Positions 1-11,642 are shown, counted from the stretch's first letter. The stretch is 64,000 nucleotides of DNA from Annulohypoxylon bovei var. microspora (GCA_022836615.1 MU405211.1:372001-436000); one strand, 5' to 3'. Notes: generated from the letters alone by a model not told the origin. Program-made: numbers and translations.

Positions 1-22
1 AGCTGGTTAACCAAACGCTCAG

Positions 23-2109
23 GGTTCAACCCCTTCAGTTGATGCGGAGAATTTTGAGAAGCTGGTTAAGGGGTATAATACCTGCCTGAACGAAACTGCA
101 ATTACCGAGCTCGGCGTCCAGCCATTGGTGACATTCCTTGGAAACGTTACCGAGACCTTCCACGTCACGGCAACGGAATACAAAAGCAACAAGGCTTTTG
201 GGTCCCGCGATCATAAGTCGTTCAGCGAGACTATTGCACACCTCTTCCAATATGGATTAGAACCCTTCTTCGGGATAACCTCTGTTCTCGATCCATTTTA
301 TCCCGTATGCCCCTTCGCTCTGCCGCTATTCAGAAGTCCTGCTAACTGTGTAGGATACGTATATCCCGGCCATAGCACCTTCGGGACCTCCAATTGGGAC
401 CTCAGTCTTTGCAGATGAGGAGTTATTAGCGGCATATGAGAAAGTGGTTGCGCAGACATTCGCGAATATTCTGCCAACAAATGAGTCGAGATCTGCTGCT
501 AAAGAACTGGCTCACGGCTTAGTCCAGCTTGAGGCGAAGGTCGCTTCGGTAGCAGTGGCTAGTGGCCTTACGGTAAGTGGATGATAGGATAATGTTCCCG
601 GCGTATAAGTCAGAGATCATGTTACTAACTAGAAGATAGGACATAGTGAATGTCATGTCCTTGAACAATGTCACACGGCTAGCTCCAGCGTTTAACTTCG
701 CTTCGGTAGTCAAACACATCATTCCCTCGCCCGTGAACCGAACGTCATACCCTCATCCGGAATACTCCAACTCAATCTCGAAGATTTTGGCGAATTCCAC
801 TAAGCCGGCCGTTCAAGCATATTTCTTCTGGCAAGCGATTCTGAACTTCCAAAATACTCTCGATGGACCAGAACTACAGCCTCTGAAGAACTTCATAGAC
901 ACTGTTAGTGGAAGTGTAAGAACTCCCAGTCCCCCTTTTTTAACTACCACTTCAATATTCTAATACTTTCCTTAGGACCCGAGTCATAGACCTGAAAGAT
1001 GGCGGGCTTGCATGAGCGACACAGACCGGAAGATGGCCTGGTTGCTTAGCAAGCCTTTCGTGGAAGCCAAGTACACGGACGCGGTCGAAAATACCCTCAA
1101 GGAGATGACGACTAGGATCCAAAATCGGCTCGCTAAGAACATCGATCAGATCGAGTGGATGACGGATAGGGTGAAGATGATAGCCAGGCAGAAGGTCGAA
1201 GCTGTCACCCAGAAACTCGGATACCCGCGAGCGGTAAGCGCACATACCTACCAAACTCATCCCAAGCCATACGTGATGTCCTAACAATAGCTATAGTTGC
1301 CCAATATAGATGACGCTGTATCTTTGAGGAACTACTACTCCGACCTCCAAGTCACAGACTCGTACTTCGCCAACGCCATCTCGTACGCGAAGTGGTACTC
1401 CAGGAAGACCGCCCAACTCGTCGGCACCAAGCGCCAGGACAAGGCATGGCCGCAACCTGCCACCAGCTCAGCGCTCACCATCAACGCCTTCTACCTCGCG
1501 CCGGAGAACTCCATGATCATCATCGCCGGCACCCTGCAGCAGCTGCTCTTCGACCCGGGGCTGCCCGCGTACCTGAACTACGGCGCGCTCGGCACCGTGA
1601 TCGGGCACGAGTTCACGCACTCGCTCGACAACAGCGGGCGGCTGTGGGACTCGCGGGGCCGCTTCACCGACCTATGGGACGCAGAATCGGCCGCGAGCTT
1701 CAACAACCGGACCCAATGCCTGGTCCGACAGGTGGGCGGCGACAACGTGACTTTCAGCACGGGCGAGCGGGCGCCGGTCAACGGGACGCTGACGCTGGGC
1801 GAGAACATCGCGGACACGGGGGGCATCAACACGGCGTACGACGCGTGGCAGGACAAGCGGCGCGAGGACCCGGCGTCGGACTTCGACCTGCCCGGGCTCG
1901 CGCCCCGGTTCACGCGCGAGCAGCTGTTCTACGTGTCGGCCGGCCAGTTCTTCTGCGACCGGGCCACCGACGCCGTCAGGGCGAACCTGCTGGTGGCTGA
2001 CGTGCACGCGCCGAACCCCGTGCGCATCAAGACCATGATGGAGAACTCGCGCGGCTTTAGGGAGGCTTTCAACTGCCCCGTCAAGGAGCCTACCTGCGTG
2101 ATATATTAA
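23..2109 (+). CDS. M13 family zinc metallopeptidase (neprilysin/ECE-like), 5' partial
   Basis: Neprilysin-type zinc endopeptidase that trims peptides at the cell surface or outside the cell. The window opens inside an intron ending at 22. Coding exons are 23-304, 354-572, 640-915, 976-1233 and 1297-2109, all in phase, giving 615 residues. M13 enzymes are usually 700-780 residues, so about 100-150 N-terminal residues (cytosolic tail, membrane anchor) lie upstream. Visible motifs: the substrate-binding NAFY; the zinc site HEFTH (1606-1620), a form of HExxH; and the third-ligand motif GENIADTGG near 1798. The protein ends in NCPVKEPTCVIY instead of the common CxVW, so the terminal Cys motif is extended. 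Introns are 49-67 nt with CTAAC-like branch sites. The last exon is far more GC-rich than exons 1-4. Family call firm; substrate unknown. Confidence 0.92.
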
Positions 2110-2658
2110 GGGGATGGTTGGCCCCGACTGTTTGGAAAATTTAGACTTATGTATATGTATGTACCTAATGAGTAGAAAGGGGTAAAATAGGTAGAGACTT
2201 GATGATACTTGGAACTTACGTAATTCAATTGCCCGCTACTAGCCCCTATTCCATGCGTGGTGGTACAGCAGGTAGTTCGGCAACATTATCCGACACAGAT
2301 AGAGCGGTACAGATCGAGATCCGTTTCTTTTGAAAAAGGGCGTATGTGGGCAAGATTAGTATACAACTTATTAGTGCTCCTCTTATGATTGGTAGTTCGT
2401 TGGTATACTAGCCCAACCAATCTAAGTGTTGCATATTGATAATCTTGTGGCTACCTAGATCTGGAGGGTGCTCTAATATAATCGAGACATTGATAGCTGT
2501 CACATAGACAACGGTATACTTCACCCCTTAGTAATTGTATTATCGTGAGTTTACTAATACTCAATAACTACCTAGATGAATGATCAATGAAATCTTTTTG
2601 TGTAGAATACCAATTTCATATACCCCTTGAATTTTATGTAACAAGCACGTCTACCAAG
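2110..2658. other. intergenic, convergent 3' ends
   Basis: AT-rich gap between the M13 peptidase (+) and the FAH-family gene (-). I see no ORF, RNA gene or repeat of note. It probably holds the two 3' UTRs. Confidence 0.6.
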
Positions 2659-3817
2659 TTATAGCTTCGCGGAGTCTTCCTTGAGGAACTCAACCTTGTT
2701 GGTGACAATTCCAACATTCTCAAGCTCAACCTCGACAACATCACCGTCCTTCATCCACAGCTTTGGGGTGCGGCCCATCCCGACACCGGAAGGTGTTCCC
2801 GTCCAGATCAAGTCGCCCGGCAGCAGGGTGTGACCTCGGCTAAAGAAGGAGATAGTCTGCCTCACGTTGAAGATCTGATCCGCCGTGTTGCTCTCCTGTA
2901 GTTTCCGTTAGTATAAAAATCTAAATCTACGTACGATCAAGGGTGGGAGGGGATTGGGAGGAAATGATAGCTCTCGTTTTCTTACCTGTACGGTCTGCCC
3001 GTTTAACCTAGTGCTGATCTTCAGCGTCTGCGGGTCCTTAATGAGGTTGCTCGTCACGATACCCGGTCCGTACGGCGCCCAGCCGTCGAATCCCTTGCCT
3101 AGTGACCACTGGCCGCCGCCGCGGGCCACTTGCCAGTCGCGGTGGGAAACATCGTTGCCGATGGCGTAGCCGAGCACGTAGTCGAGCGCATCCGCCTCCG
3201 ATACTTCCTTGGCCTCCTTGCCGATTATGATCACAAGCTCGCACTCATAATCCATGCCTTCCTCCTCCTGCGCTATCGGGTGCACGGGAATGGGGTCCGT
3301 GGGCCCCGATAGAGAAGTGACCGGCTTAAACTGTTCGATAAGTTTAGCAAATCGTGTCCCAAGCCTTGGAAATGACGGGGGCGGTGTTACTTACGAATAG
3401 AACTGGGTATTTAGGTAATGGTAGACCAGCCTAGGGGAAAATGTTAACACGATAGAATCCGAATAGCGATGCCGAGAAAAGACCGACCTCCTTAGCGTGT
3501 AAGGCGTAGTTGAGGCCTAGGCATCGGACACTCTTGACATCCTCCAACGCGAGGGGTGCTAGGAGTAATCGGACGTCCGCGACCTGATCTGTGACTTCAT
3601 GTTTGCCAAAGATGTCCCCTGTGATGACCTTCGCTTTCTTTGTTTGGGCAATATCTGTCACGCCCTCTGGTAGGATGGCATCTCCATAGTATGTTTTGCC
3701 GTTCTTGGCAAGGAAGCGGATTAGTCGCTATGAGACGACAATCGGTTAGCACGCTTATGTAAGTACATAGAGCTAGATGAGAATTGAGGGGTTTTGACAT
3801 ACATTAAAGGCCGGCAT
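2659..3817 (-). CDS. Fumarylacetoacetate hydrolase family protein
   Basis: Member of the FAH superfamily (metal-dependent C-C hydrolases, decarboxylases and isomerases; closest in feel to the FAHD2-like group). Exons on the minus strand are 3817-3803, 3727-3488, 3430-3395, 3330-2986 and 2895-2659, all in phase, giving 290 residues, the usual family length. The first exon encodes only MPAFN. The catalytic signature is clear: LNYALHAKE, then PLPKYPVLFFKPVTSL, the metal-ligand stretch DYECELVIIIGKEA, then GNDVSHRDWQ, and near the C-terminus LIWTGTPSGVGMG. Intron 2 uses a weak GTCGGT donor, but the reading across it restores a family-typical sequence. No targeting signal was recognised, so cytosol is likely. 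The substrate cannot be read from sequence, and true fumarylacetoacetase (about 420 residues) is excluded by length. Confidence 0.93.
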
Positions 3818-4460
3818 GATTTTCTTTTTTTAATATGAAACTGAAATCCGGAAGAGAACTTTAGGAATAACAGTAACAGTAACGAACTTTTATAAAACCA
3901 GTATATAATAGATTCAGATCTGTATAATATATCGAGTACGTCCTGTCTAATATATGTCTTTATAGAAACAAGTGGAGTAGAAGTTAGCTAGGAAATAGTG
4001 AGAGATCGGGGTCTCGGATAACCTCGGACGGTATTGTGTTTAGCCTATCGTAGTCGCTATAGCACATCCCCGAGTACGGAGACTCGGGTTCCCCACCTAA
4101 CGGCAGTTCGTCAGCCCCTTCCCCCCCCCTTTTTCAACGCTAGAATATCCCCACTATAAACTCCGACATTAATCATTATTAATATATCACAAACCAGCCT
4201 CACCCACTGCCCTCATCCGCCGCGTGTATGGCATGCAGGGTTTCTCAGTACCCGCACGCGGCAAGGTCGGAATATTTTTCGACGTTTCATTGGCCTCCTT
4301 CCCGTGCCTTCACAATATCTTGTACGCGTACGTTGTGAAACAGCCCGATTATTGAATGAAAGATTTCGGAGTTAAGAAAACGAGTGCGGGGCATTGGATG
4401 AGTTTAAACCCTTGGCGAATTAATTCAAGAACTCGAGCCAGTATCGTCTCATAGACTCGG
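3818..4460. other. intergenic, shared upstream/downstream region
   Basis: Promoter side of the FAH-family gene and 3' side of the DUF3176 gene. It contains a C-tract near 4124-4132 and otherwise mixed sequence. No gene seen. Confidence 0.5.
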
Positions 4461-6527
4461 CTAACTCAACCCCCTTTGAAATCTCAGACGACCCGGATCA
4501 TCCGTCTCAAGCTTCGCTATCATCTTTTCTGCTAGCTCATCCAAATCCTCTCGCGTCTGGGGCCCAGAAACACTCAACTCATCTTCAGACCATCCTTCCA
4601 ACCTACTAAGCAAGAGGGCTATGATCGACTCTTTAAGAAGAGGTTGCTTGCGCGTGATTACAATTGACACGACAAGAAGGAAAGCGGTGAGCACCACTTC
4701 CGCTAAAGGGAGCGACATCCATCCCCATCGTACGTGTATGTACGTCTCGTTGAAGAAAGCCTCGCCCTTAATAGTTGAAGCATCATAATTGTCGCCCTTA
4801 TTGCTCCGGATCTGGTTCGTCAATGTGTCCGCAATGCCTGTGAAGACTTTCTTCAAATCCGAATGTTGGAGAGTAAACGCCATGTCGAGTAAGCTATTGT
4901 CTGGCGACGTTCCTACCACACCGGTATTGTGTTTAACTGTGAAACTCAGAAGCAACTTGATGTATGCAGGAATAAAGATCGCAACCCCCGCCGAAATATT
5001 GTATCCGAGGCCCGTAGAATTCGCCACGTAGGACCCGTAGTAAGAGCCTATGATTTCCTCTTTATAGCTTCCAACCCGATTAAATGTTAAATCTTCCGTA
5101 GACACCAAATCCTCCGTTATGTTGTTTTGGGAACCGATGATATTGCGGTAGGTCCGCGCACACCAAGTAAAGGTGCCCGAGTACACATTAACGGGGGGCG
5201 GGTCGAATTCGCGTGTAATTGAATTGTAAGTAGGATGGCCATCTGTTGTGGCATTTATCGCCACGAAAGATCCGAGAATATGAGTTGTACCGTCGACTGT
5301 TGGCAGAAATAGCGACTGGAAAAGCATACCGTTCTCTGTTTTCCAAGTCATAGTGATGTCGCTAGGCTCGAAATCGGCCATACCCGGAAAGCTATACGAG
5401 CAGTTCATGCCGTCTGTGCTGTCGATATGAACACATTCAGAAATAGCGATGTCTGTGACGTCTGTAAGATTTTCACAAATTCCTAAGGTCGTAAATGTAT
5501 TCCACTGGCACCGACTAGCCGGTTGAGGGCATGTAAAATATGGCTCATAGATGGAACCAGTTACCCCGTTGATAATCGAACCCTCAAAAGCAAGAAGGTT
5601 GGAGTTCTCTATCAAGGTGGAATTTAAAACTACACAGGTAATTAGTGCCATAAATGCAAAATACTTAAGCATTGGGGTCTCAGGGGGAGAAAGCATACAG
5701 CTTGAATCGGAAAGAATAATCCTTGGGGCTAAAGCCTTAGAAGTATACATGTTGGCAACACCCAGCTCTATTGATGCATTTGTCAATCGCGATTCTCTCA
5801 AAGGAAACGCCAGAACTTGTTGTGCACTTGTATCCATGGCCAAGGCAACGATCGTGATCAACGCAAAGCCGAATGTAACTAGTACTCGTGTGCGGCGAAA
5901 GCATAGGCTCCATAACAACATGGCAGATCCCCATGGGCCTTGACGTGCATCTTCAAAGAGCTGGAGGTCAGAAAGTCTCCGCGAGTCGATCATGAAGTGG
6001 CGCCATTTTAGTTGACCGATGCAAGAGGCCACCGCTAGCATCATTGATGCCTTTCCTATTGTAATGAGCGCAGCGACGAGCGTGTTGGGCTGTATAGGAA
6101 GCCACCAGCCTTGTAGAGGTGAGTTATCAATCTTGGCCAGGACCACTACTAAGCTAAACATGCAGGTGATGCTCAGGATAATTGCCAGGATCTCCCACCA
6201 CCACCACCAAGATATCGACCCATTGGTCTTTGGATTTAGACATTTTGATTGTAACCTGACTCCGAAATCTTTTACCTCCTCTTTCTTATGGGCTGTTTTG
6301 CCGCTATCTCCTGGCGAATCTCTCGGTGAGGTGGGTGTGCTTAAAGATGCATCTCGTAGAGGAAGAGATGATGATACCAACGAGGATAAAGATCGCTCTT
6401 CAACTAGATCTCTGTCACTTTCTGGTGGAAGCCGAGATAGTGTTCCTGGCATTGTTAGATCAGAGTGTACATGTATTGGATCACCATAAAGGTAATTGTC
6501 ATACCTACCAGTATATCTATCAGTCAA
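4461..6527 (-). CDS. DUF3176-family integral membrane protein
   Basis: Single-exon ORF of 688 residues. The N-terminal ~105 residues are hydrophilic and Ser/Pro-rich, followed by a run of five Trp (residues 107-111) that leads into a first membrane helix (about 112-134). Two further helices lie at about 150-171 and 214-238. The motif LKWRHFMIDSRRLSDLQLFE-DARQGPWGS between helices 2 and 3 is the diagnostic DUF3176 core (compare the family pattern of LKW followed by LSDLQ-FDDASRGPWG). A long loop rich in N-x-S/T sequons and cysteines follows, presumably extracellular, then a last helix at about 600-622 (ending VVSIVITRK) and a short acidic tail. Function of the family is unknown. Start at 6527 is the only upstream in-frame ATG before the helices. 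Confidence 0.88.
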   Translation of the reverse strand: MTDRYTGRYDNYLYGDPIHVHSDLTMPGTLSRLPPESDRDLVEERSLSSLVSSSLPLRDASLSTPTSPRDSPGDSGKTAHKKEEVKDFGVRLQSKCLNPKTNGSISWWWWWEILAIILSITCMFSLVVVLAKIDNSPLQGWWLPIQPNTLVAALITIGKASMMLAVASCIGQLKWRHFMIDSRRLSDLQLFEDARQGPWGSAMLLWSLCFRRTRVLVTFGFALITIVALAMDTSAQQVLAFPLRESRLTNASIELGVANMYTSKALAPRIILSDSSCMLSPPETPMLKYFAFMALITCVVLNSTLIENSNLLAFEGSIINGVTGSIYEPYFTCPQPASRCQWNTFTTLGICENLTDVTDIAISECVHIDSTDGMNCSYSFPGMADFEPSDITMTWKTENGMLFQSLFLPTVDGTTHILGSFVAINATTDGHPTYNSITREFDPPPVNVYSGTFTWCARTYRNIIGSQNNITEDLVSTEDLTFNRVGSYKEEIIGSYYGSYVANSTGLGYNISAGVAIFIPAYIKLLLSFTVKHNTGVVGTSPDNSLLDMAFTLQHSDLKKVFTGIADTLTNQIRSNKGDNYDASTIKGEAFFNETYIHVRWGWMSLPLAEVVLTAFLLVVSIVITRKQPLLKESIIALLLSRLEGWSEDELSVSGPQTREDLDELAEKMIAKLETDDPGRLRFQRGLS

Positions 6528-7110
6528 TAGACCCCCTCGCCTGCCTAGGTAATGGGCTTTCCATAGATTGGGGGCTATCTTTAAAAATAAGAAAACTTTA
6601 TAATTTTAGTGAAAATTCTAGTGATACGACACTAGACGACCAATCATACCTCTCTCGACGGGTTCCTGCTTACAGTGTCAGACGCAGGGGGACGGCGTGG
6701 CAGGTAATGTAGCACTGGCTTAGTCGTCCCCCTGCCTTCGATACTGCGCTTTAATTAGGTAATGGATCAGTAAATCAGGCAGTACTTCGCGATAGGTTAC
6801 CTAGGTAAATACTAAAAATGAAGGCAATTGTTAGCAGCTCGCACGCCAGCTATTAATCCCCGTGTGCTGTAGCATCATCAGAGTTGGTTGGACATCAATA
6901 AATTTACATGAGTAGTTCCCTAGGTACCTAGGTACCTACGAAGGTAATTTCTTTCTAAGGTGGGTAGAAGACGTCAAATTAAATAGAATATGTATGAATA
7001 ATGAGGCACCTACTTTACACCGCATAGAAAATGAGACCGTGATAACAAGTAGGTATGATATCCTCAAGCAGCCTTGAGGTCAAAAGGAAACCCTACTCGA
7101 CGCAGGAACC
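6528..7110. other. intergenic
   Basis: Upstream region of the DUF3176 gene and 3' flank of the IDO-like gene. Contains a cluster of CCTAGGTA palindromes near 6795-6805 and 6920-6940. No gene seen. Confidence 0.5.
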
Positions 7111-8777
7111 TTATATAGTTTGGTTTATTCTCGAAACCATCATCTGATCCAGAGGCTCCAACGCTTCGTCTATAGTGACGTTCGGGTCTGTTGTTAAAAC
7201 AGACTTTCCAGCTGTCATGGGATGACGTTCTGGTGCTGCGTTCTTCAGGTACGGCATCACCCGGCCTCGATGGGCGGCACGATATTGCTTCTCCAATCAG
7301 TTCAAAGTCATATGAGCTTATAGATAAGTAGGTACGCACCTTGATTTGATTGACAAGCGCCTCAAGTTCTCCCTTTAGCATCGGGTCCTCGTCGCTTCTC
7401 AAGCTCTGCCGAGTAGGATTGTTTTTGATGGTCTTGCATAAAGATCGTTGGCTAGAAGGGATGTATCTCTCCATGTCCTCATCCGGAAGATATCTCTCCA
7501 TACCCAGAAGAGCATCAAGCGCCTGAAAAACTAGAATGTGGTTACCGGATACCCCGTTGAAGCTTACGAACTCGTTGTCAATCATTTTGCCAACGCCCCA
7601 CCCGTGAAATCCCTGAACATAATTCAACCAGATTTTACGAGAAATGTGAACCTCCTTCATTTGTTGGTGGAAGAGGAGGATCAACTGGTGAAGAGTAGAG
7701 TTGATGCTCTTTAGGCTTTGTAGACAGGCAGCTTTCCGGCCATGTTGGTAGGAATCTAGGGCAATGGTGATATCATAGTAAATATCAAAACCCTGTATAT
7801 AGTAATTAGAATGGTATTCCTGTGGCGCCAGGAATTCAAACAAACCATGATTTCAACATCATATAACAGTTTAAAGAAAGCCTCTTCTGTCGATTGGATT
7901 GCCGGAGATAGTGCGATAGTGAACTTGAACGCTCTTTCGCCCCTCTCGTTGAAATTCAACAGGACATTTGATGTGTGGTTTCCGCTATCTGAGATTACAC
8001 CGTAATATCTTTGGAGGTACGGGAAAGGAAGTTGTAATTCAGGGGGTAAATCGACAACTTCTTCTATCTGTGCAACTTTAACAACAGGTAATGTAGCCCA
8101 TCTGAAACTTCATTAGCATGAAAAATAGAAAACAGAGAGTTGTCAGGGGCTCAAAAAGATAGGTACCTATATGCATGGCGGCAAACACATATACAGCAGT
8201 AGAAGGCATTGAGCACATCCCGAGAGATGAGACTCCAGTTGTCTGCTTCTACGTCCTCCAGGATTTTCATAACCGATGCAAGGTGGACCCTATCCTGGAG
8301 AAGCTTTTTCATGGTACCACGGTACGTTTCTCGCCGCTCAGTATTGACGGCGTCGTCCAAAGATGGTGTAGCTGTCGCTAACCAAGGGAGAAGCTCCAGA
8401 AAGATTGTTTTATATGGAAGAAGGGGCTCTGGCCATGAATCGTGATTTGCTTTAGGAGGCCACTTACAATTATATTAGCATTTAGTACAAGTAAAAGAAG
8501 ACAGATTTGGGAGTGTATGACAACAAATTGGGTTAAATATGAGATATGCTCAATTGAGGTAGACTGAGAGAAAGGTCCTTACATCTCCTGCCCCATCCCT
8601 ATCAACCATAAGGGCCAAGGACGCGGCAACTGTATTCTGAGAGGCAAGACTTCGAACATGTTCGATCTTGCTTGCCCTGCTATGGATAGGGGCAGCTTGG
8701 TGACGGCCCTTCAGTTTCCTATAGGATAGTAGTATAACAAGCACTGCAATGACGCAGATGAGAGTTGAGGTGGACAT
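7111..8777 (-). CDS. Indoleamine 2,3-dioxygenase-like haem protein with N-terminal membrane anchor
   Basis: Minus-strand exons 8777-8583, 8462-8167, 8101-7846, 7792-7340 and 7290-7111 join in phase to 459 residues. An NAGNAG acceptor at 7287-7292 leaves one Lys uncertain. Residues about 4-18 form a hydrophobic segment followed by basic residues, i.e. a signal anchor. The rest follows the IDO fold in order: WPPKANHDSWPEPL, HAYRWATLPV, SGNHTSNVLLNF, then YVQGFHGWGVGK, GNHILVFQALDALLG, RYIPSSQR, and YRAAHRGRVMPYL near the end. His407 in AAHRGR sits where the proximal haem-ligand His of IDO lies (human His346). The family opens the indole ring of tryptophan (kynurenine pathway). This member belongs to a divergent fungal group and lacks the substrate-binding Arg by eye, so the substrate may differ. 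A stop at 7111 follows MMVSRINQTI. Confidence 0.85.
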
Positions 8778-9836
8778 TTTTACAAGTGCCGTGAAATGGG
8801 GCTTTGCAATATATCTTTCGACGCAATTGAAAAGGTATATAATGTCTTCTATTTAGGGCATAGGTGTTGTAGTGACCAAGTATATACTCATTGAATAGAT
8901 ATATGTGTAGACCCTAGGCACCCAAGCATGACCCACACTCGGTATCCTCCCCCCTTTATACAAGTTCATACCTACACTTCAGTTAGTGACACATAGAAAT
9001 TACCATATGACATCTTCATAAAGGGAGACTTCGCGTGTATGTACATGCTTACGTATTGCCAGGATAAAAAAAGATATCCTGTTAGATGAGAAATATTTTA
9101 CAACCGTTGTCGTGGTGAATTCAGCCTTGCAGGCTCCCACCCGTACCCTACCTATGCATAAGCGAAGACTCTATCTTAAACGTAAGAAGGCGATGTCAGG
9201 AATGTAGTACCGAGGGATTCAGCTTGCGTGTACGTCGAGGAGTGTTCTTAGATGTCATGTATTTTCGAATGTTGAGATCTTACACGTTAAAGTAAGGGCA
9301 TGGCTGAAAGCTGGTTCACCGAGGCACAGTCTGAGAGTCGCTTATATTTCTCTAACAACCGAATACATTGTCTACTTACCTATCTATTCAGTTATAGATA
9401 TCGGCGAATTGGACAAGAGTTCTAACTTGGACCCCTATAACATTACCCGTCAGCTGATGTAACTCTTTCATGTAGGCCTAATTGTAGGAAAGAACCAACT
9501 TCGTAATAAAACATCTCCCTGACATCGGCGCATATACGTAATATACCCAATCGGAAAATATCTTATTCTTAGACGTTGTATTGGAAAGGCATGCTGTATA
9601 ACTCAGAGGTTGAAGTTGCGCACCAACAACTTTTACCATTCATTCGGGTCTTATTCTGCGAAAACTCAGCAGCGCATTTTATGATCAACTTTTACTCCAT
9701 GAACATGTTCGTGATACCCTTGAGCTATGTTAGCTATCCAAATATGCGGGAGTTGAATTTATAGTATGGATGTCTACTCTAAGAAAGCTGGACTATTAAA
9801 TATGTTCAAGGTACCCTAAGCAGGTAGTTGGCTGTT
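8778..9836. other. intergenic
   Basis: About 1 kb between two minus-strand genes. It should hold the IDO-like promoter (TATA-like runs near 8835-8890) and the BBE gene 3' end. A 62-codon plus-strand ORF at 9576-9764 resembles nothing and is probably chance. Confidence 0.5.
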
Positions 9837-11594
9837 CTACTCTACAGGTGCAAAGAAGTTAAATCGGCCTTCAGGATCGTACTTATTCTTCAATGCCGTG
9901 AGGCGATCCTGGCGCCACTGTTCGTAGCCGTACCAGTTCTGCGGCGTCTCGTCGCCATAGGCATAATTCACGTACGCGTGCAACTCTTCGCTACCGCTAC
10001 CCTCATGGACAATCCCTCGAAGCTTGTTGCCAAGTTCGGCTGCCTGGTCGTCGAGTTCCTTCCCGGCAGGCGTATAAGTGATTAGAGGGGCACTGAGAAT
10101 GTTGTCGCTCCGGAAGGCAAACGCCGCGGAGTCGCTGTCGATTGCTTGTACACCCTGGACCGGATAGGATTCGAACATGAAAATGGAGGAAGAGAACGGT
10201 GAGTCTCCCGAGACATTAGCTGCATATGCCTCATATGCCAGCTTCTGGGTTGACACATTGTACTCCTTGATATAAGCGGGGAAACGGGGATTGGCGAGCC
10301 CAGCCTTTTGGCACGGAGCGGAGTCGATAGCGATCTGAACCCACGCAGCGAGGTCCCGGTATGTGCCCGATTCGGCATCGACTGAGATTGGTCCAATGTC
10401 GTGGAAAGGTTGCGTGTAGGTTGGGTCGACGGATGTCGCTCCTTGTTGGATGATGTAAAATAAGATGATGGGCTTAGGAATTAGTAAAAGAGAACATAGT
10501 AGCAACAGTGGAATGCCTCTTTGCTTACTTTGTTCGGATCAATGCTAGGGATGTTAAGCCAATATGACCAGTTGATGAGATTGACAGGTATGTTAGAGAG
10601 GTGGTCGTTCGCAGCTTGGTAAAGAGCTTCGACATTATCACCGTCGAATATCAGGGTCTCGATTGCCCAGTCATACTGAGTGATATCGTAAATCTTCGAG
10701 GTAAGAGAAGTGACAATGCCGAAGTTCTGACCGGCGCCTTTCATGGCCCACCACAAGTCCGAGTCTGCATCGATTGTTTGCAAGGTGCCGTCCGCCAACG
10801 CCACGTTCATAGAGACGAACTGGTCTGCTACAAGTCCATAGTGTCCTTGAAGCCATCCATGGCCACCTCCGAGTCCAGGTCCAAGAACGCTCACACATTC
10901 ACAGGTACCAGTCACTGTGGCTGAGGTGAGCATCAGGCTTTATAAGGGGCATCCATGGTTAAGCGCTAACCTGTTTCCTTTCCTGCACTCCAAAGGGTAT
11001 CGGTGACGGCCTTGGATAATGTGCCACCCCCAATTATTACCGTCTTATTATCTGGGGCAATATTCACACTTGATAATTGGCCCAGATAAATCTCGATCCC
11101 TCCCTGCATGCGCCCTAACGTGGTAATGGCGGCGTGAGCACCATTGAAAGCTAGGATGGGCAAGTTGGCCTTGTTTGCGTACTGGATCTAATAGAGGTGT
11201 AACGGGCGACCCATCATGTCAGATTCGAACTTGGGAGACAGAGGCTGTGCCAAGACGGCAGCTGACCCAGGCGCGCCACGGGTTTAGAGACACTACATGA
11301 GACATGAAGAGAAAAGAAAAGAAAGCCCAAAGCAAAACTTACAATCTTTACAACGTCATCCTCCGTAGCTGGAACTACGGCAACGTTCACCGTAGGTTCC
11401 GCTAATGAGGACCATCTTGTCGTCAGATTACCAAACTCTGTTGAGTTTGGGAAATAGACCTTGGCTCCGGGAGAGAGAGCGTCGCTGAGGGCTTTGGCAT
11501 GCTCATCAGACGCTGAGCTGCCGAGTGCTCTATCTAGATAGGCAGACATTAGAGCCGACGCAAATAGGAAGATACTGATCCTTAACCAGCGCAT
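9837..11594 (-). CDS. BBE-type FAD-linked oxidoreductase, secreted
   Basis: Berberine-bridge-enzyme-like flavoprotein (FAD_binding_4 plus BBE domain). Exons on the minus strand are 11594-11343, 11187-10971, 10920-10529 and 10472-9837, joined in phase to 498 residues, the usual length. Start at 11594 gives a signal peptide (MRWLRISIFLFASALMSA); an in-frame ATG 16 codons upstream would bury it, so the inner one was chosen. Motifs: AFNGAHAAITTLGRMQGG in the flavin-binding half with the His expected for covalent FAD attachment, GLGGGHGWLQGHYGLVADQ, WWAMKGAGQNFGIVTS, and the C-terminal BBE motif with YVNYAYG, then WYGYEQW and KYDPEGRFNFF. Oxidises small molecules, often in secondary metabolism; substrate unknown. 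Intron 1 is the longest (155 nt) and contains a tRNA-like promoter motif (see findings). Confidence 0.93.
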
Positions 11595-11642
11595 TTTGGC
11601 GGCGAATGGAGGACTTCGTGCAATACTTAAGAGGCCAAACAC

